From the NCBI GenBank assembly GCA_035463475.1, contig DATHTE010000101.1, positions 1-64,000 on the forward strand: 64,000 bases of DNA, written 5' to 3'. Positions 43,554 through 52,734 of the stretch are shown here, one piece after another. The position numbers and the translations under genes were made by a program. The first letter of the stretch is position 1. Each line of letters begins with the position of its first letter. This DNA comes from JACPDI01 sp035463475 (GTDB lineage: Bacteria > Acidobacteriota > Vicinamibacteria > Vicinamibacterales > 2-12-FULL-66-21). The notes beneath the pieces are model-generated. The model was not told the DNA's origin. It was given only the letters and a program-made list of their open reading frames with translations, and ran no database searches.

Positions 43554-44734
43554 CCGCTCGCCTGCACCCCACGATCGTTCGGATGGCAACCGCGCACATG
43601 GCGGTGGACGGCTACGGCAACATCTACGCGCCGCTGTTGCCGCTCCTCATCCCGCGTCTCGACTTAAGCCTCGCGATGGCCGGCGCGTTCGCGATGCTCT
43701 TTCAGCTCGCTGCGTCCGTGTCGCAGCTCGGGTTCGGGCACCTGGCGGACCGCTGGCGCCCGCGCCTGTTGCTGATCGCCGGTCCTTTTCTCGCGGTCAC
43801 TGTTCTGAGCCTCGTAGGGATCTCCACGTCGAGGGTGATGCTGGGGGCGATCCTGATGTGCGGCGGCCTGGGTACGGCGGCGTTTCATCCGCCAGCCGCG
43901 GCCCTCGCACATCGTCTGGGCGGCGCGCGCGCGGGCCTCGCCATGTCCGTGTACATCTCAGGCGGCACGGTGGGCCTCGCGATGGGCCCACTCGTGTTCG
44001 CGCCGTTCGTGGAGCGATTCGGCGTCATGTGGACACCCGTGCTCGCGCTGCCCGGGCTGGCGGTCGTGACGGCATTCGCGCGCAACGTTCCTTCCTTCCA
44101 CCTGAACCATGGGCACCAAGGTGGCGGATTGACCGCACTGCGGCCCTACGCGAGACCCCTCGCGCTGCTCTATTCGATCGTCGTGTTCAGGACGCTGACT
44201 TCGCTCGCCATCGCGACCTTCGTGCCGGTGCTCCTCACGCAGCACGGCATGTCGGTAGGGGCCGCGGGCTACAACGTGTCCGTGTATCTCTTCTCGAGCG
44301 GGCTCGGGGGCTTTCTCGGCGGGCCGATTGCGGACCGGTTCGGCGCGCGACGCGTCATCATCATGTCGTTGCTGCTCGCCACGCCGTTCCTCGTGGCCGC
44401 GCCGGCGCTGCACGGGGTGTGGTTCACGATTGCGCTGTCGATTGGCGGATTCTTCCTGCAGTCCACGCTGCCGGTCAACGTCACGTTCGGCCAGGCGATC
44501 GCCCCGGTGAGCGCCGCGACGGTCTCCTCCCTGATGATGGGCTTCGCCTGGGGCACGGGCGGCCTCGCCGTGCCGTTAGTGGGAATGCTCGCGGACCGTA
44601 TTGGAATTGAACGGACGCTGATGCTCCTCAGCCTCGTGCCGCTCGTCGCCGCAATCGCAGCCCTGCCGCTGCCCAGGACGCTTGCCCGCGCGCCCGAGCG
44701 AGGCAAATCGGTGTCGGTACCTCTCGTGCAGTAG
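43550..44734 (+). CDS. MFS transporter, fosmidomycin-resistance-like
   Basis: 394 residues with about 12 membrane helices. The start MTARLHPTIVRMATAHMAVDGYGNIYAPLLP-like region and FGHLADRW, FHPPAAALAHRLGGARAG and ADRFGARRVIIMS loops match the Fsr/YfkF group of drug-efflux permeases. The substrate is unknown. The ATG at 43550 overlaps the murJ stop, so the two are coupled. A longer frame starting at 42224 is an alternative reading across murJ. Confidence 0.87.
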   Translation: MTARLHPTIVRMATAHMAVDGYGNIYAPLLPLLIPRLDLSLAMAGAFAMLFQLAASVSQLGFGHLADRWRPRLLLIAGPFLAVTVLSLVGISTSRVMLGAILMCGGLGTAAFHPPAAALAHRLGGARAGLAMSVYISGGTVGLAMGPLVFAPFVERFGVMWTPVLALPGLAVVTAFARNVPSFHLNHGHQGGGLTALRPYARPLALLYSIVVFRTLTSLAIATFVPVLLTQHGMSVGAAGYNVSVYLFSSGLGGFLGGPIADRFGARRVIIMSLLLATPFLVAAPALHGVWFTIALSIGGFFLQSTLPVNVTFGQAIAPVSAATVSSLMMGFAWGTGGLAVPLVGMLADRIGIERTLMLLSLVPLVAAIAALPLPRTLARAPERGKSVSVPLVQ

Positions 44735-44754
44735 TGGTACGATCGACGACCTGG

Positions 44755-45504
44755 ATGGCTCGCGTTCCTCGTCCGTACGCCGCCTCGTATTCCTTCGGCC
44801 CCGGGCCGCTCACCCCGGCGGTGAAGGCGCTGCTCATCCTCAACGTCGCCGTGTTCCTCCTGGAGTTCGTCCTTCCCGACTTGATGGTTGGCTGGCTGGG
44901 CCTTCGGCCGGCGGCGGTGCTCGAGCGAGGATGGCTGTGGCAGCCAGTCACGTACATGTTCCTGCACCATCCGGGCGGCTTCAGCCACATCCTCTTCAAC
45001 ATGCTCGCGTTGTGGATGTTCGGCGTGGATCTGGAACGGCTCTGGGGCACGCGGTTCTTCGTCCGGTACTACCTCGTGACCGGTGTCGGCGCGGCGGTGA
45101 CGACAATCATCGTCGCCTTGTTGCCGTTCGATTACGGGAACCTGGTGTACGCCGTCCCGACGGTGGGGGCGTCGGGCGCCATCTACGGTCTCCTGCTCGC
45201 GTTCGCGTATTACTACCCGGATCGCCCGATCCTGATGTTCCTGCTCTTCCCCATTCCGGCGAAGTACTTCGTCATGATCATCGGCGCGATTGCGTTCCTT
45301 TCATCCACTCAAGGCATGAGCAACACCGCTCACGCAACGCACCTGGGCGGCCTGCTGGCCGGCTATCTCTACCTGAAGAGCGGCCGCGGAGGGCTCGTGG
45401 CTGAGATCAAGTATCGCTGGGTGAAATGGAAGATGAACCGGCTGCGCCGGAAGTTCGATGTCCACACCGGCGGGCGCGACCGGTGGGACCGGACGGTGCA
45501 TTGA
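44755..45504 (+). CDS. Rhomboid-family intramembrane serine protease
   Basis: 249 residues from the ATG at 44755; a GTG at 44734 adds seven residues. It has six membrane helices, and the catalytic Ser is in VGASGAIYGLLLAF and the catalytic His in AHATHLGGLLAGY, with HHPGGFSHILFNMLALWMFG earlier, as in the rhomboid family. The C-terminal cytosolic tail is basic (VKWKMNRLRRKF). The stop codon (45502-45504) lies at the edge of a 92-bp palindromic repeat, so the tail may have been trimmed by its insertion. Confidence 0.92.
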   Translation: MARVPRPYAASYSFGPGPLTPAVKALLILNVAVFLLEFVLPDLMVGWLGLRPAAVLERGWLWQPVTYMFLHHPGGFSHILFNMLALWMFGVDLERLWGTRFFVRYYLVTGVGAAVTTIIVALLPFDYGNLVYAVPTVGASGAIYGLLLAFAYYYPDRPILMFLLFPIPAKYFVMIIGAIAFLSSTQGMSNTAHATHLGGLLAGYLYLKSGRGGLVAEIKYRWVKWKMNRLRRKFDVHTGGRDRWDRTVH

Positions 45505-45594
45505 GGGGGTCAGACCCCATTTTTACGGATTTCGTAAGTCGCTTCGAGTTACGCGCGACTTACGGAATTCGTCAGAATGGGGTCTGACCCTCTC
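45503..45594. repeat. REP-like imperfect palindrome between convergent genes
   Basis: Two 40-bp arms (45503-45542 and 45555-45594) match at 35 of 40 positions around a 12-nt centre. Each arm holds the small palindrome GGGTCAGACCC followed by CATT and, further in, CGTAAGTCGC. Motifs with GGGGTCAGACCCC are common in REP/BIME-like elements mobilised by REP-associated tyrosine transposases; no transposase is in this window. The element spans the rhomboid stop and the 3' end of the M48 gene, and could also act as a two-way terminator. Confidence 0.88.
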
Positions 45595-46571
45595 TTCTCG
45601 TACGCCATCCCCTTCAGCAGCGCAATCCGCTTCACCATCGGCGGGTGCGTGGCGAGCAGGTCCGCCCAGAAGCCTTCCTTCAACGTCACCGCGCGGCCGA
45701 GCGGGTCGGCAATGCACAGGTGCGCGCTGCCCTGCTTGATCGATCGCGTGGGCTCCGCGGCGAACTCGATTGTCTGCAGCGCGGCGGCGAGGGCCGAAGG
45801 GTTGCGCGTCAACTCGGCGGCGGATGCGTCAGCGAGATACTCTCGCCGGCGCGACACGGCGAGCGCCAGAAGGCGCGTGACGAACGGCGCGACGATCATG
45901 GCGACCAGCCAGATGGCGAGCACGACGAGCAGCGCGGCGCCGCCTCCCTTGTCCTTCCCACCGCGGCGCCCCCCGCCCGCCCTGAAGCCGTGACGCATCG
46001 CGCGGGCGCTCCAGTCCGCGATGAGCGCGATCGCGCCGACCAGCGCCGCGACAACGGTCATCAGCCGGATGTCGTAGTTGCGGATATGGCTCATCTCGTG
46101 CCCGACCACCCCCTGCAACTGCTCGCGGTTCAGCAGGTCGAGCAGTCCCCGCGTCACGGCGATCGACGCGTGCTGCGGATCTCGACCCGTGGCGAACGCA
46201 TTGGGGTCAGTGTCGGGGATGATGTACGCGGCGGGCTTCGGCAGCCCCGAGGCGATCGCCATCTCCTCGACGATGTTGTTGAATTGCTGGAGCTTGAGGG
46301 GCGCGTCGGGCCAGTCCGTGGCTGCAGCCTTGTCAACGGGCACGGCGTTCGCCGAGAGCAGAACGGCGCGATCGCCGTGCAGGTAGCCACTCCAGGCGCC
46401 GGCGCCGCCGACGCCGAGCGCCGCCAGCGCGCCAATCGGGATCGGCACCCCCTGCTGTCCCAGGACGAACAGGTCGAAGCCGGCGCCGAGCAGTACGAGA
46501 AAGCTGACGAAGACGAGCATGATCGCCCACGTCCGGCGCCGGTTCGACCGCTGCTGCTCGAACAGGTTCAT
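45549..46571 (-). CDS. M48-family membrane metalloprotease (HtpX-like), C-terminus from a repeat
   Basis: 340 residues. Two N-terminal membrane helices (about 15-60), the zinc site GHEMSH (HExxH, about residue 160) with the third ligand Glu in REYLADASAAEL, and a further helix pair. It is HtpX-like, for membrane-protein quality control. The last 14 residues (RGSDPILTNSVSRA) are encoded wholly within the right arm of the palindromic repeat and the stop codon lies in its centre, so the native C-terminus has been replaced. LemA is encoded just upstream, the usual partnership. Confidence 0.93.
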   Translation of the reverse strand: MNLFEQQRSNRRRTWAIMLVFVSFLVLLGAGFDLFVLGQQGVPIPIGALAALGVGGAGAWSGYLHGDRAVLLSANAVPVDKAAATDWPDAPLKLQQFNNIVEEMAIASGLPKPAAYIIPDTDPNAFATGRDPQHASIAVTRGLLDLLNREQLQGVVGHEMSHIRNYDIRLMTVVAALVGAIALIADWSARAMRHGFRAGGGRRGGKDKGGGAALLVVLAIWLVAMIVAPFVTRLLALAVSRRREYLADASAAELTRNPSALAAALQTIEFAAEPTRSIKQGSAHLCIADPLGRAVTLKEGFWADLLATHPPMVKRIALLKGMAYEKRGSDPILTNSVSRA

Positions 46572-46588
46572 GGTCGTGAGTGTGCCGT

Positions 46589-47155
46589 CTACGACTTCAT
46601 CGTGAGGTCAACGGCCGGAACGGCGCGCTCTCCGGGCTCGGTGATCTCGAACAGCTCGGCCGGCTTGAACCCCAGGTTTCCCGCGATCACGTTCGACGGA
46701 AACGTCTCGCGCGACGTGTTGTACGCCGTCGCCACGTCGTTGTAGAACTGGCGGGCGAAGCCGATCTTGTTCTCCGTGGAGGACAGCTCCTCCTGCAGCA
46801 TCTTGACGTTCTCGTTGGCCTTGAGTGTCGGGTAGTTCTCCGCCAGCGCGAACAGTCGCCCCAGGGCCTGGGTCAGCTCTCCCTCGGCGCGTCCCGCTGC
46901 GGCCGGCGTGGTGGCCGAAACGGCCTTCGCGCGCGCTTCCATGACCCGCGTCAGCGTGTCGCGTTCGAACTCCATCGCTCCCTTGACGGTGTTCACGAGG
47001 TTCGGGATGAGATCGTGCCGGCGCTTCAACTGCACGTCGATCTGGCGCCAGCCGTTCGTGACCTGGTTTCGCAGCCGAACCAGGCGGTTGTAGATAGCGA
47101 CCGCCCAGAACGCGACCACCGCGACAATCACGAGGAGGATCAGAAGACCGCCCAT
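46589..47155 (-). CDS. LemA family protein
   Basis: 188 residues with one N-terminal membrane helix (about residues 3-22) and the family signature YNRLVRLRNQVTNGWRQIDVQLKRRHDLIPNLV-type region, a helical bundle (LTQALGRLFALAENYPTLKA) and the C-terminal NVIAGNLGFKPAELFEI. LemA proteins commonly lie with M48 proteases and are thought to form a regulated envelope-stress or protease-adaptor pair; biochemical function is not established. It is 17 nt upstream of the M48 gene on the same strand. Confidence 0.93.
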   Translation of the reverse strand: MGGLLILLVIVAVVAFWAVAIYNRLVRLRNQVTNGWRQIDVQLKRRHDLIPNLVNTVKGAMEFERDTLTRVMEARAKAVSATTPAAAGRAEGELTQALGRLFALAENYPTLKANENVKMLQEELSSTENKIGFARQFYNDVATAYNTSRETFPSNVIAGNLGFKPAELFEITEPGERAVPAVDLTMKS

Positions 47156-47166
47156 GACGCTTCTCC

Positions 47167-47958
47167 TTAAAGGAGGCCGGCGAACGAGCCGCCGTCCACC
47201 TGGACAACGCTACCGGTGATGTAGCCGCTCCGTGCCGAGGCGAGGAATGCGATGAGCGCCGCCAGCTCTCCTGGCTCTCCGAGGCGCCCCGCAGGGATGT
47301 TCGCGAGCAGCCGCTGCTCGACGTCAGAGACCGGCTTCCCCTCGCGCTGCGCTGTCGCCTCGTTCAGCCTGGTGACGCGCGCCGTGCGCGTATACCCAGG
47401 GGCCACGCAATTGACCGTGATGCGGTCTGCCGCCAGCTCGCGTGACAACGTCTTCGAGAAGCCCACGACCGCCGCGCGCACGGCGTTGGAGAGCATCAGC
47501 CCCGCAACCGGCTGCTTCACGGCGATCGAGGTGATGTGGATGATCCGCCCGCCGCCGCGCTTGCGCATGTGCGGGATCACCTCGCGGCAGAGGCGAACGG
47601 CGCTCATGAGGAGCAGGTCCACGGCATCGTACCAGTCGCTGTCCGACAGCGCGTCGAACAGCCCCGGCTTCGGGCCGCCGACGTTGGTGACGAGCACATC
47701 GACTCCGCCGAACTGCTCGACGGCGGTCGCGACCAAACGGCTGATGTCCGCGGCGTGACGCAAGTCCGCCGCGAGAGGCATTACCTCGACGCCGTGGGTG
47801 CGCCGGATCTCGGCGGCCGCCTGCTCGATCGCCGGCGCTCGGCGCGAGCAGATTGCCAGCCGGCAGCCCTCGGCCGCGAGCGCGTCCGCCGTCGCGCGCC
47901 CGAGCCCCTCGCTCGCCGCGCAGACAATGGCCACCTTGTCCTTCAGGCCCGTCTCCAC
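47167..47958 (-). CDS. Short-chain dehydrogenase/reductase-like protein without the YxxxK pair
   Basis: 263-residue classical SDR fold. The cofactor motif appears as VCAASEGLGRATADALA, with LVTNVGGPKPG in place of NNAG and ITSIAVKQP holding the catalytic Ser. The YxxxK motif is replaced: the region reads GLMLSNAVRAAVVGFSK, so both Tyr and Lys are absent. Relatives with this LSNxVR pattern are annotated as atypical beta-ketoacyl-ACP-reductase-like SDRs. Activity may be lost or changed. The GTG start has GGAG 9 nt before it. Confidence 0.85.
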   Translation of the reverse strand: METGLKDKVAIVCAASEGLGRATADALAAEGCRLAICSRRAPAIEQAAAEIRRTHGVEVMPLAADLRHAADISRLVATAVEQFGGVDVLVTNVGGPKPGLFDALSDSDWYDAVDLLLMSAVRLCREVIPHMRKRGGGRIIHITSIAVKQPVAGLMLSNAVRAAVVGFSKTLSRELAADRITVNCVAPGYTRTARVTRLNEATAQREGKPVSDVEQRLLANIPAGRLGEPGELAALIAFLASARSGYITGSVVQVDGGSFAGLL

Positions 47959-47980
47959 TGTGCCGTACTCCAGCTACTCA

Positions 47981-48004
47981 GACAGTCGAACAGTCGGACA
48001 GTCG
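47981..48004. repeat. Three-copy 8-bp tandem repeat upstream of the SDR gene
   Basis: GACAGTCG, AACAGTCG, GACAGTCG in direct succession. It lies in the short gap between the cupin stop and the SDR start and is similar in kind to the arrays at 18648 and 53761. Confidence 0.75.
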
Positions 48005-48014
48005 GCCCCGCCGC

Positions 48015-48377
48015 TCATTTCCTGTGAAAGTAATCATCGGTCTTGTCCAGCCAATCCTGTCGTATCGGGCTGAACAGGTCCAGCTCGAAGGTGTCGTCCA
48101 GCGCCTCAGCCTGGTGCTCGATCCACGACGGGATGTGCAGCACTTCCCCTTCGCGAACAGTGATCTCCTCCCCCGCGATGAGGAACTTGAGCGCACCCTG
48201 GAGCACGTAGGTCATCTGCTCGCTCTCGTGCGAGTGCGCCGGGACGATCGCCCCTTTCTTCAGGTAGATCTGCGCGACCATCTCCTTCGCGCCGGTCACG
48301 ATCTTGCGCGAGATCATCGCGGTGACCTTCTCGTGCTCGATTTCGTCCCAGCGGTGCAGCGTGACGACGTCGGTCAT
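48015..48377 (-). CDS. Small cupin-domain protein
   Basis: 120 residues, a single cupin barrel. Metal-binding motif 1 is seen as PAHSHESEQMTYVLQG (HxH...E) and motif 2 as LHIPSWIEHQAEA with its His. It starts MTDVVTLHRWDEIEHEKV. Single-domain cupins serve many functions, from small-molecule enzymes to sensors, so the role is unknown. The start overlaps the M28 peptidase stop by 4 nt (ATGA). Confidence 0.85.
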   Translation of the reverse strand: MTDVVTLHRWDEIEHEKVTAMISRKIVTGAKEMVAQIYLKKGAIVPAHSHESEQMTYVLQGALKFLIAGEEITVREGEVLHIPSWIEHQAEALDDTFELDLFSPIRQDWLDKTDDYFHRK

Positions 48378-50548
48378 CGGGCGCCGCCTTTCCCATCGGT
48401 GACCTTCTTCGCCGTCGCCACGTTCTTCACGGTGATGATGCCGGCTGCCCTGGCGGACTCCAGATAGTCCGCGACGTCCTCCGGCGACACCGTGCCGTAG
48501 TACCAGTCGCCGGCGGCGTCGGCTTCCGCCGAGACGACGCGGAAGATGTCCAGGTAGCTGTTCGTGCCGTCCACGAAGTTCATCACTTCGTACGCCATCA
48601 GGCTGTGCAGCGAGTCCGGGCGCTTCAGTTGCCGGCGCTTGTCCAGGTACTGCTGGATCGACACGGAGACGGCCGGCACCATGCCTGCCAGCTCTTTCTC
48701 ACGCGGCGTCATCAGCGCGAGCGAGGGGGACGGTTTCGTGCCCGTGACCCCCGCCACGTACGCGGCCAGGCGCATCTCCGCATTGTCTTCCGTCGGCAGC
48801 TGTTGCAGCATCGCCTTCACCGCGCGGTCCCCGGCCCCGCCGGGTTTCGTGAACCTTGCGAGCGTCTCGAGGGCGCGCCGCTCGCGCCGGGCGGCCTGGC
48901 GCACCAGGTTCGCGGCGCGCGGGTACGCGTCCCGGCACTTGCCGTCGCGGCAGGCAAGCATCGCCATCGCGGTCCGCGCGTCCCGGCTCATGCGCTCGAG
49001 CGCCCGGCCGTACATCTCGGTCGCAGCTCCCGGCACGGCCTCGTCCGTCGTGTTCGCGAGATACCAGGCAGTGCCGGCCACGGCCACGGCGTTGCGCTTC
49101 AACTGGGTCGGGTCCATCTGCCACAGGTCGTCGTCGCTCGAGTGGATGAACGGATCGGGCCAGTTGGTGAACGTCACGCCCGGCACGCCAACGATCCCCA
49201 TGTTGAAGACCTGGTGGTCGGTGTTGTTGTGGAAGGGGATGACCCGGGCATCATACCGCTCGTCGGTCCCGAGGCGCGACAGGATCGGGCGGCTGAAGGG
49301 CGCGCGCGCCGTCTGCGTCGCCGGCGGCGCGTCCGGGCCCGCGCGCATCTGCCTGGCCTGGCCGGCAGACAGGTAGCCCGTGTTCCCGTGGACCAGCGAT
49401 TCGACGATCGACTCGATGACGTCTCCAAGAAACGACGCGCGTGAAAACGGCGGGCGCGTCACGAACTGCACCCGGCTCCCGGCCGACTGCTTCGCGCCGA
49501 CCATGTCCTGGTTGATGTTCGCGAGCAGCTGCCTCGTCTCCGCGGGGTTGTCGGCGAAGTACTGCTCCGACGCGCTGATCTCGTCCAGCCACCAGAACCG
49601 GATGTCACGGCGCGGCCGCGGCAGCGTGCCCTCGTCGATCATCTTCTTCAGCGCCCGGCCGATCTCCAGCACGTTCGCGCAGCCGCTCGCGTCGTCATTG
49701 GCGGAGAACATCTCCTCCTGGAGGTGGCCGGTCAGGACGATGTCCTGATCGTGGATCTCGGTGCCCCTTATGACCGCCTCCACGATCGACTGGTACGACT
49801 CGGGGTGGAATACCGACCGGACCTTCGCGCGGACCTTGAACGGCGCCTTCGCCGCCAGCAGCTGCGCGCGGAGCCGCTCCCCCTCGCGGGGCTGGAGGGC
49901 GAACGCCCACGTGCCCTGCTTCGTCTTCTCCCGGTTCTCCACCGGAACGCGCGCCCAGGGATACTGATCCGGGTAGTCCGGCATGCGTCCGGTCGAGAAC
50001 GAGATCACGCCGAGCGCGCCGCGGTTCCAGACCGCCTCCTCGAAGACGCGCGCCATCGGTCCGCTGGCGAGGACGACCTTCCCTTTGACGTCCTTGCCCT
50101 CGTAATCAGCTGCGCGTGAGCCCTCACCAACGTCGACCAGCTCCGCGGACTCTACGTCCGCATTGCGGCTGTAGTCCGCGAGGGACAAGGGAATCTCCGT
50201 GCTGAAGGCGAGCCGGCGTTGTTCCGGTTCGATCAGCCACAGCTCGCTCGGCCGCGGGCTCCAGCTCGGACCTTCCTGTTTGAGCCTGATGACGCGCACG
50301 TCCTCCAGCCCGTACTCGCGCGCCTTGTCGGCAACGTACTTTTCGACCGCCTGGTAGCCCTCGCTCCCGCCCATCGGGCGGTGGTAGTGCGTGAACCAGC
50401 GGATGTGCTCGTACGCGATGTCGCCGGAGATCTCGTTGACGAGAACGCGGTAGACCTCGTCGGGCAGAAACGGGGACGACTGTGCGGGCGCGACGCGCGG
50501 AAGCGCGAGTACGAGCGCCAGCGCCAGAGCGAAACGGCTTGTGCGCAT
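48374..50548 (-). CDS. Secreted M28-family peptidase with PA domain
   Basis: 724 residues. A signal peptide (MRTSRFALALALVLALPRVAPAQS) is followed by a PA-type insertion (YEGKDVKGKVVLASGPM, about residues 145-260) and an M28 zinc-peptidase core: VLTGHLQEEMFSANDDASGCA (zinc ligand His and bridging Asp), WWLDEISASEQYF (Glu pair region) and NINQDMVGA. A helical C-terminal region continues to the end. It is probably a periplasmic or secreted aminopeptidase. AGGAG is 6 nt upstream of the ATG. It is divergent from the E1 gene across only 46 bp. Confidence 0.87.
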   Translation of the reverse strand: MRTSRFALALALVLALPRVAPAQSSPFLPDEVYRVLVNEISGDIAYEHIRWFTHYHRPMGGSEGYQAVEKYVADKAREYGLEDVRVIRLKQEGPSWSPRPSELWLIEPEQRRLAFSTEIPLSLADYSRNADVESAELVDVGEGSRAADYEGKDVKGKVVLASGPMARVFEEAVWNRGALGVISFSTGRMPDYPDQYPWARVPVENREKTKQGTWAFALQPREGERLRAQLLAAKAPFKVRAKVRSVFHPESYQSIVEAVIRGTEIHDQDIVLTGHLQEEMFSANDDASGCANVLEIGRALKKMIDEGTLPRPRRDIRFWWLDEISASEQYFADNPAETRQLLANINQDMVGAKQSAGSRVQFVTRPPFSRASFLGDVIESIVESLVHGNTGYLSAGQARQMRAGPDAPPATQTARAPFSRPILSRLGTDERYDARVIPFHNNTDHQVFNMGIVGVPGVTFTNWPDPFIHSSDDDLWQMDPTQLKRNAVAVAGTAWYLANTTDEAVPGAATEMYGRALERMSRDARTAMAMLACRDGKCRDAYPRAANLVRQAARRERRALETLARFTKPGGAGDRAVKAMLQQLPTEDNAEMRLAAYVAGVTGTKPSPSLALMTPREKELAGMVPAVSVSIQQYLDKRRQLKRPDSLHSLMAYEVMNFVDGTNSYLDIFRVVSAEADAAGDWYYGTVSPEDVADYLESARAAGIITVKNVATAKKVTDGKGGAR

Positions 50549-50582
50549 GCGGGCTCCTGTCGTGCTGAGACGTGGAAAATCT

Positions 50583-50588
50583 TATACT
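50583..50588 (+). promoter_or_regulatory. Candidate -10 element for the E1 gene (near-leaderless)
   Basis: TATACT in CTTATACTAG lies 6 nt before the ATG at 50595, with no Shine-Dalgarno sequence. The same decamer read on the minus strand gives AGTATAAG, which can be a -10 for the divergent M28 gene. No strong -35 box on either strand. Confidence 0.4.
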
Positions 50589-50594
50589 AGCCGA

Positions 50595-52733
50595 ATGAAG
50601 GCAGCGACGACTGGCCCGTCTGAGGCGGTGCAAAACGAGACGGGCCGGCTGGAGGGACTCACCAGGGACGATCTCCTCCGAATCTACCGGACGATGCTGC
50701 TCTCACGGCGCATCGACGACAAGGAGATTCAGCTCAAGAACCAGAGCCTCATCTTCTTTCAGATCAGCGGCGCAGGTCACGAGGCCATCCTCGTGGCCGC
50801 CGGGCTGAACCTGAAGCCCGGGTACGACTGGTTCTACCCGTACTACCGGGATCGGGCGCTCTGCCTCACGCTCGGCATGACGCCGGAGGAAATGTTTCTG
50901 GCAGCGGTCGCTGCCAGCGCCGACCCGAGCTCCGGCGGGCGGCAGATGCCGTCGCACTGGGGGCACAAGCGCCTGAACATCGTCTCGCAGTCGAGCCCGA
51001 CGGGAACACAGTGCCTGCAGGCGATCGGGTGCGCCGAGGCGGGGCTGCTCTATTCGCGGATCGAAGCGATCGACGATCGCGCGCAGCGGTTCCACGCCGA
51101 CGAGGTCGTGTACGTATCGCTGGGCGAGGGAACGACGAGCGAAGGAGAGTTCTGGGAGTCGCTGAACACCGCGTGCACGCGCCGGCTGCCGGTCGTCTAC
51201 CTGGTGGAGGACAACGGCTACGCGATCTCGGTGCCGGTCGAGGTGCAGACACCAGGAGGCGACATCTCGCACCTGGTCGAGAGCTTTCCCGGGCTGAAGG
51301 TCGTGCGGATCGACGGCACGGACGTGATCGCCAGCTACCGCGCGTGCCGGGAGGCGGTGCAATACGCCCGCGCGCGCAAGGGACCGGCGCTGGTCCACGC
51401 GAAAGTCATCCGCCCGTACTCGCACTCGCTCTCCGACGATGAGCGTCTGTACAAAACGGCGGAGGAGCGCGCCGAAGAAGCGCGCCGCGATCCGATCACG
51501 CGGTTCGCGGACTTCCTGAAAGGCGAGGGGCTCGCCGACGAAGGGGGGCTCGCCGACATCGCGCGGTCCGTCGAAAAGGAAGTGAACGACGCCGCCGATC
51601 GCGCCGCGGCAGCCCCGAAGCCGTCGAAGGACACGGTGGCCCTCTACGTGTACTCACCGGACGTTGATCCGGCATCCGAGGCGTTCGACACCGAACCGCG
51701 GCCCGACGGCAAGCCCGATACCATGGTGGCGGCGATCAACCGCACGATGAAGGACGAGATGGCGCGCGATCCGCGCATCGTCGTGTTCGGCGAGGACGTC
51801 GCCGACTGCAGCCGGGAAGCCGCGCTGGAGAACGTCCCCGGCAAGGGGGGCGTGTTCAAGGTGACGCACGGCCTGCAGAAGGCCTTCGGCGGCACGCGCG
51901 TCTTCAATTCGCCGCTCGCGGAGGCCAACATCATCGGGCGCGCCATCGGGATGGCGACGCGCGGGATCAAGCCGGCCGTTGAGATCCAGTTCTTCGACTA
52001 CATCTGGCCCGCCATGATGCAGCTGCGGGACGAGATGTCGATGCTGCGTTACCGATCCAACAATGCGTTCTCATGCCCCGCGGTGATCCGCGTCGCCATC
52101 GGCGGCTATCTCCGCGGCGGCGCGCCGTATCACAGCCAGTGCGGCGAGAGCATCTTCGCGCACTGTCCCGGGCTGAGGATCGTGTTTCCATCGAACGCGC
52201 AGGATGCCGCCGGCCTGCTGCGCACCGCGATCCGGTGCGACGACCCGGTGATGTTCCTCGAACACAAGCACCTGTACCGGCAGACCTACAACAAGGCGCC
52301 CTACCAGGGGCCGGACTACATGGTGCCGTTCGGCAAGGCAGCCATTCGGCGCGAGGGGACCGATCTGACCGTCGTGACGTGGGGCGCCCTCGTCCAGCGC
52401 TCGATCCTCGCCGCGCAGCAGGCCGAGAAGGACGGCATCAGCGTTCGCGTGCTGGATCTGCGGACGATCATGCCGTACGACTGGGAGGGCATCTCGCGCG
52501 CGGTCCGGGAGACGAACCGGGTGATCATCGCGCACGAGGACCAGCTCACCTGCGGCTTCGGCGCCGAGCTGGCGGCGCGCGTCGCCGGCGATCTGTTCGA
52601 GCACCTGGACGCGCCGGTGCGCCGCGTCGCGGGGCTCGACACCCCCGTGGCCTACTGTCCCGACCTCGAAGAGGAAATCCTGCCGCAGTCCTCGGACGTG
52701 CTCGAGGCGATCAAGGAAACCGTGCGGTACTGA
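50595..52733 (+). CDS. Fused E1 alpha/beta 2-oxoacid dehydrogenase
   Basis: 712 residues, a fusion of the E1 alpha and beta subunits of a branched-chain 2-oxoacid or pyruvate dehydrogenase. The alpha half has SGAGHEAILVA, RQMPSHWGHK and the thiamine-diphosphate site LGEGTTSEGEFWESLN, with Glu in place of the more common Asp in GDG, then VEDNGYAIS. The beta half begins near residue 370: VFGEDVADCSREA, FNSPLAEANIIGRAIG, EIQFFDYIWPAMMQ and GAPYHSQCGES. Fused forms occur in Bacteroidota and some other phyla. E2 and E3 genes are not nearby. Confidence 0.92.
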   Translation: MKAATTGPSEAVQNETGRLEGLTRDDLLRIYRTMLLSRRIDDKEIQLKNQSLIFFQISGAGHEAILVAAGLNLKPGYDWFYPYYRDRALCLTLGMTPEEMFLAAVAASADPSSGGRQMPSHWGHKRLNIVSQSSPTGTQCLQAIGCAEAGLLYSRIEAIDDRAQRFHADEVVYVSLGEGTTSEGEFWESLNTACTRRLPVVYLVEDNGYAISVPVEVQTPGGDISHLVESFPGLKVVRIDGTDVIASYRACREAVQYARARKGPALVHAKVIRPYSHSLSDDERLYKTAEERAEEARRDPITRFADFLKGEGLADEGGLADIARSVEKEVNDAADRAAAAPKPSKDTVALYVYSPDVDPASEAFDTEPRPDGKPDTMVAAINRTMKDEMARDPRIVVFGEDVADCSREAALENVPGKGGVFKVTHGLQKAFGGTRVFNSPLAEANIIGRAIGMATRGIKPAVEIQFFDYIWPAMMQLRDEMSMLRYRSNNAFSCPAVIRVAIGGYLRGGAPYHSQCGESIFAHCPGLRIVFPSNAQDAAGLLRTAIRCDDPVMFLEHKHLYRQTYNKAPYQGPDYMVPFGKAAIRREGTDLTVVTWGALVQRSILAAQQAEKDGISVRVLDLRTIMPYDWEGISRAVRETNRVIIAHEDQLTCGFGAELAARVAGDLFEHLDAPVRRVAGLDTPVAYCPDLEEEILPQSSDVLEAIKETVRY

Positions 52734-52734
52734 G

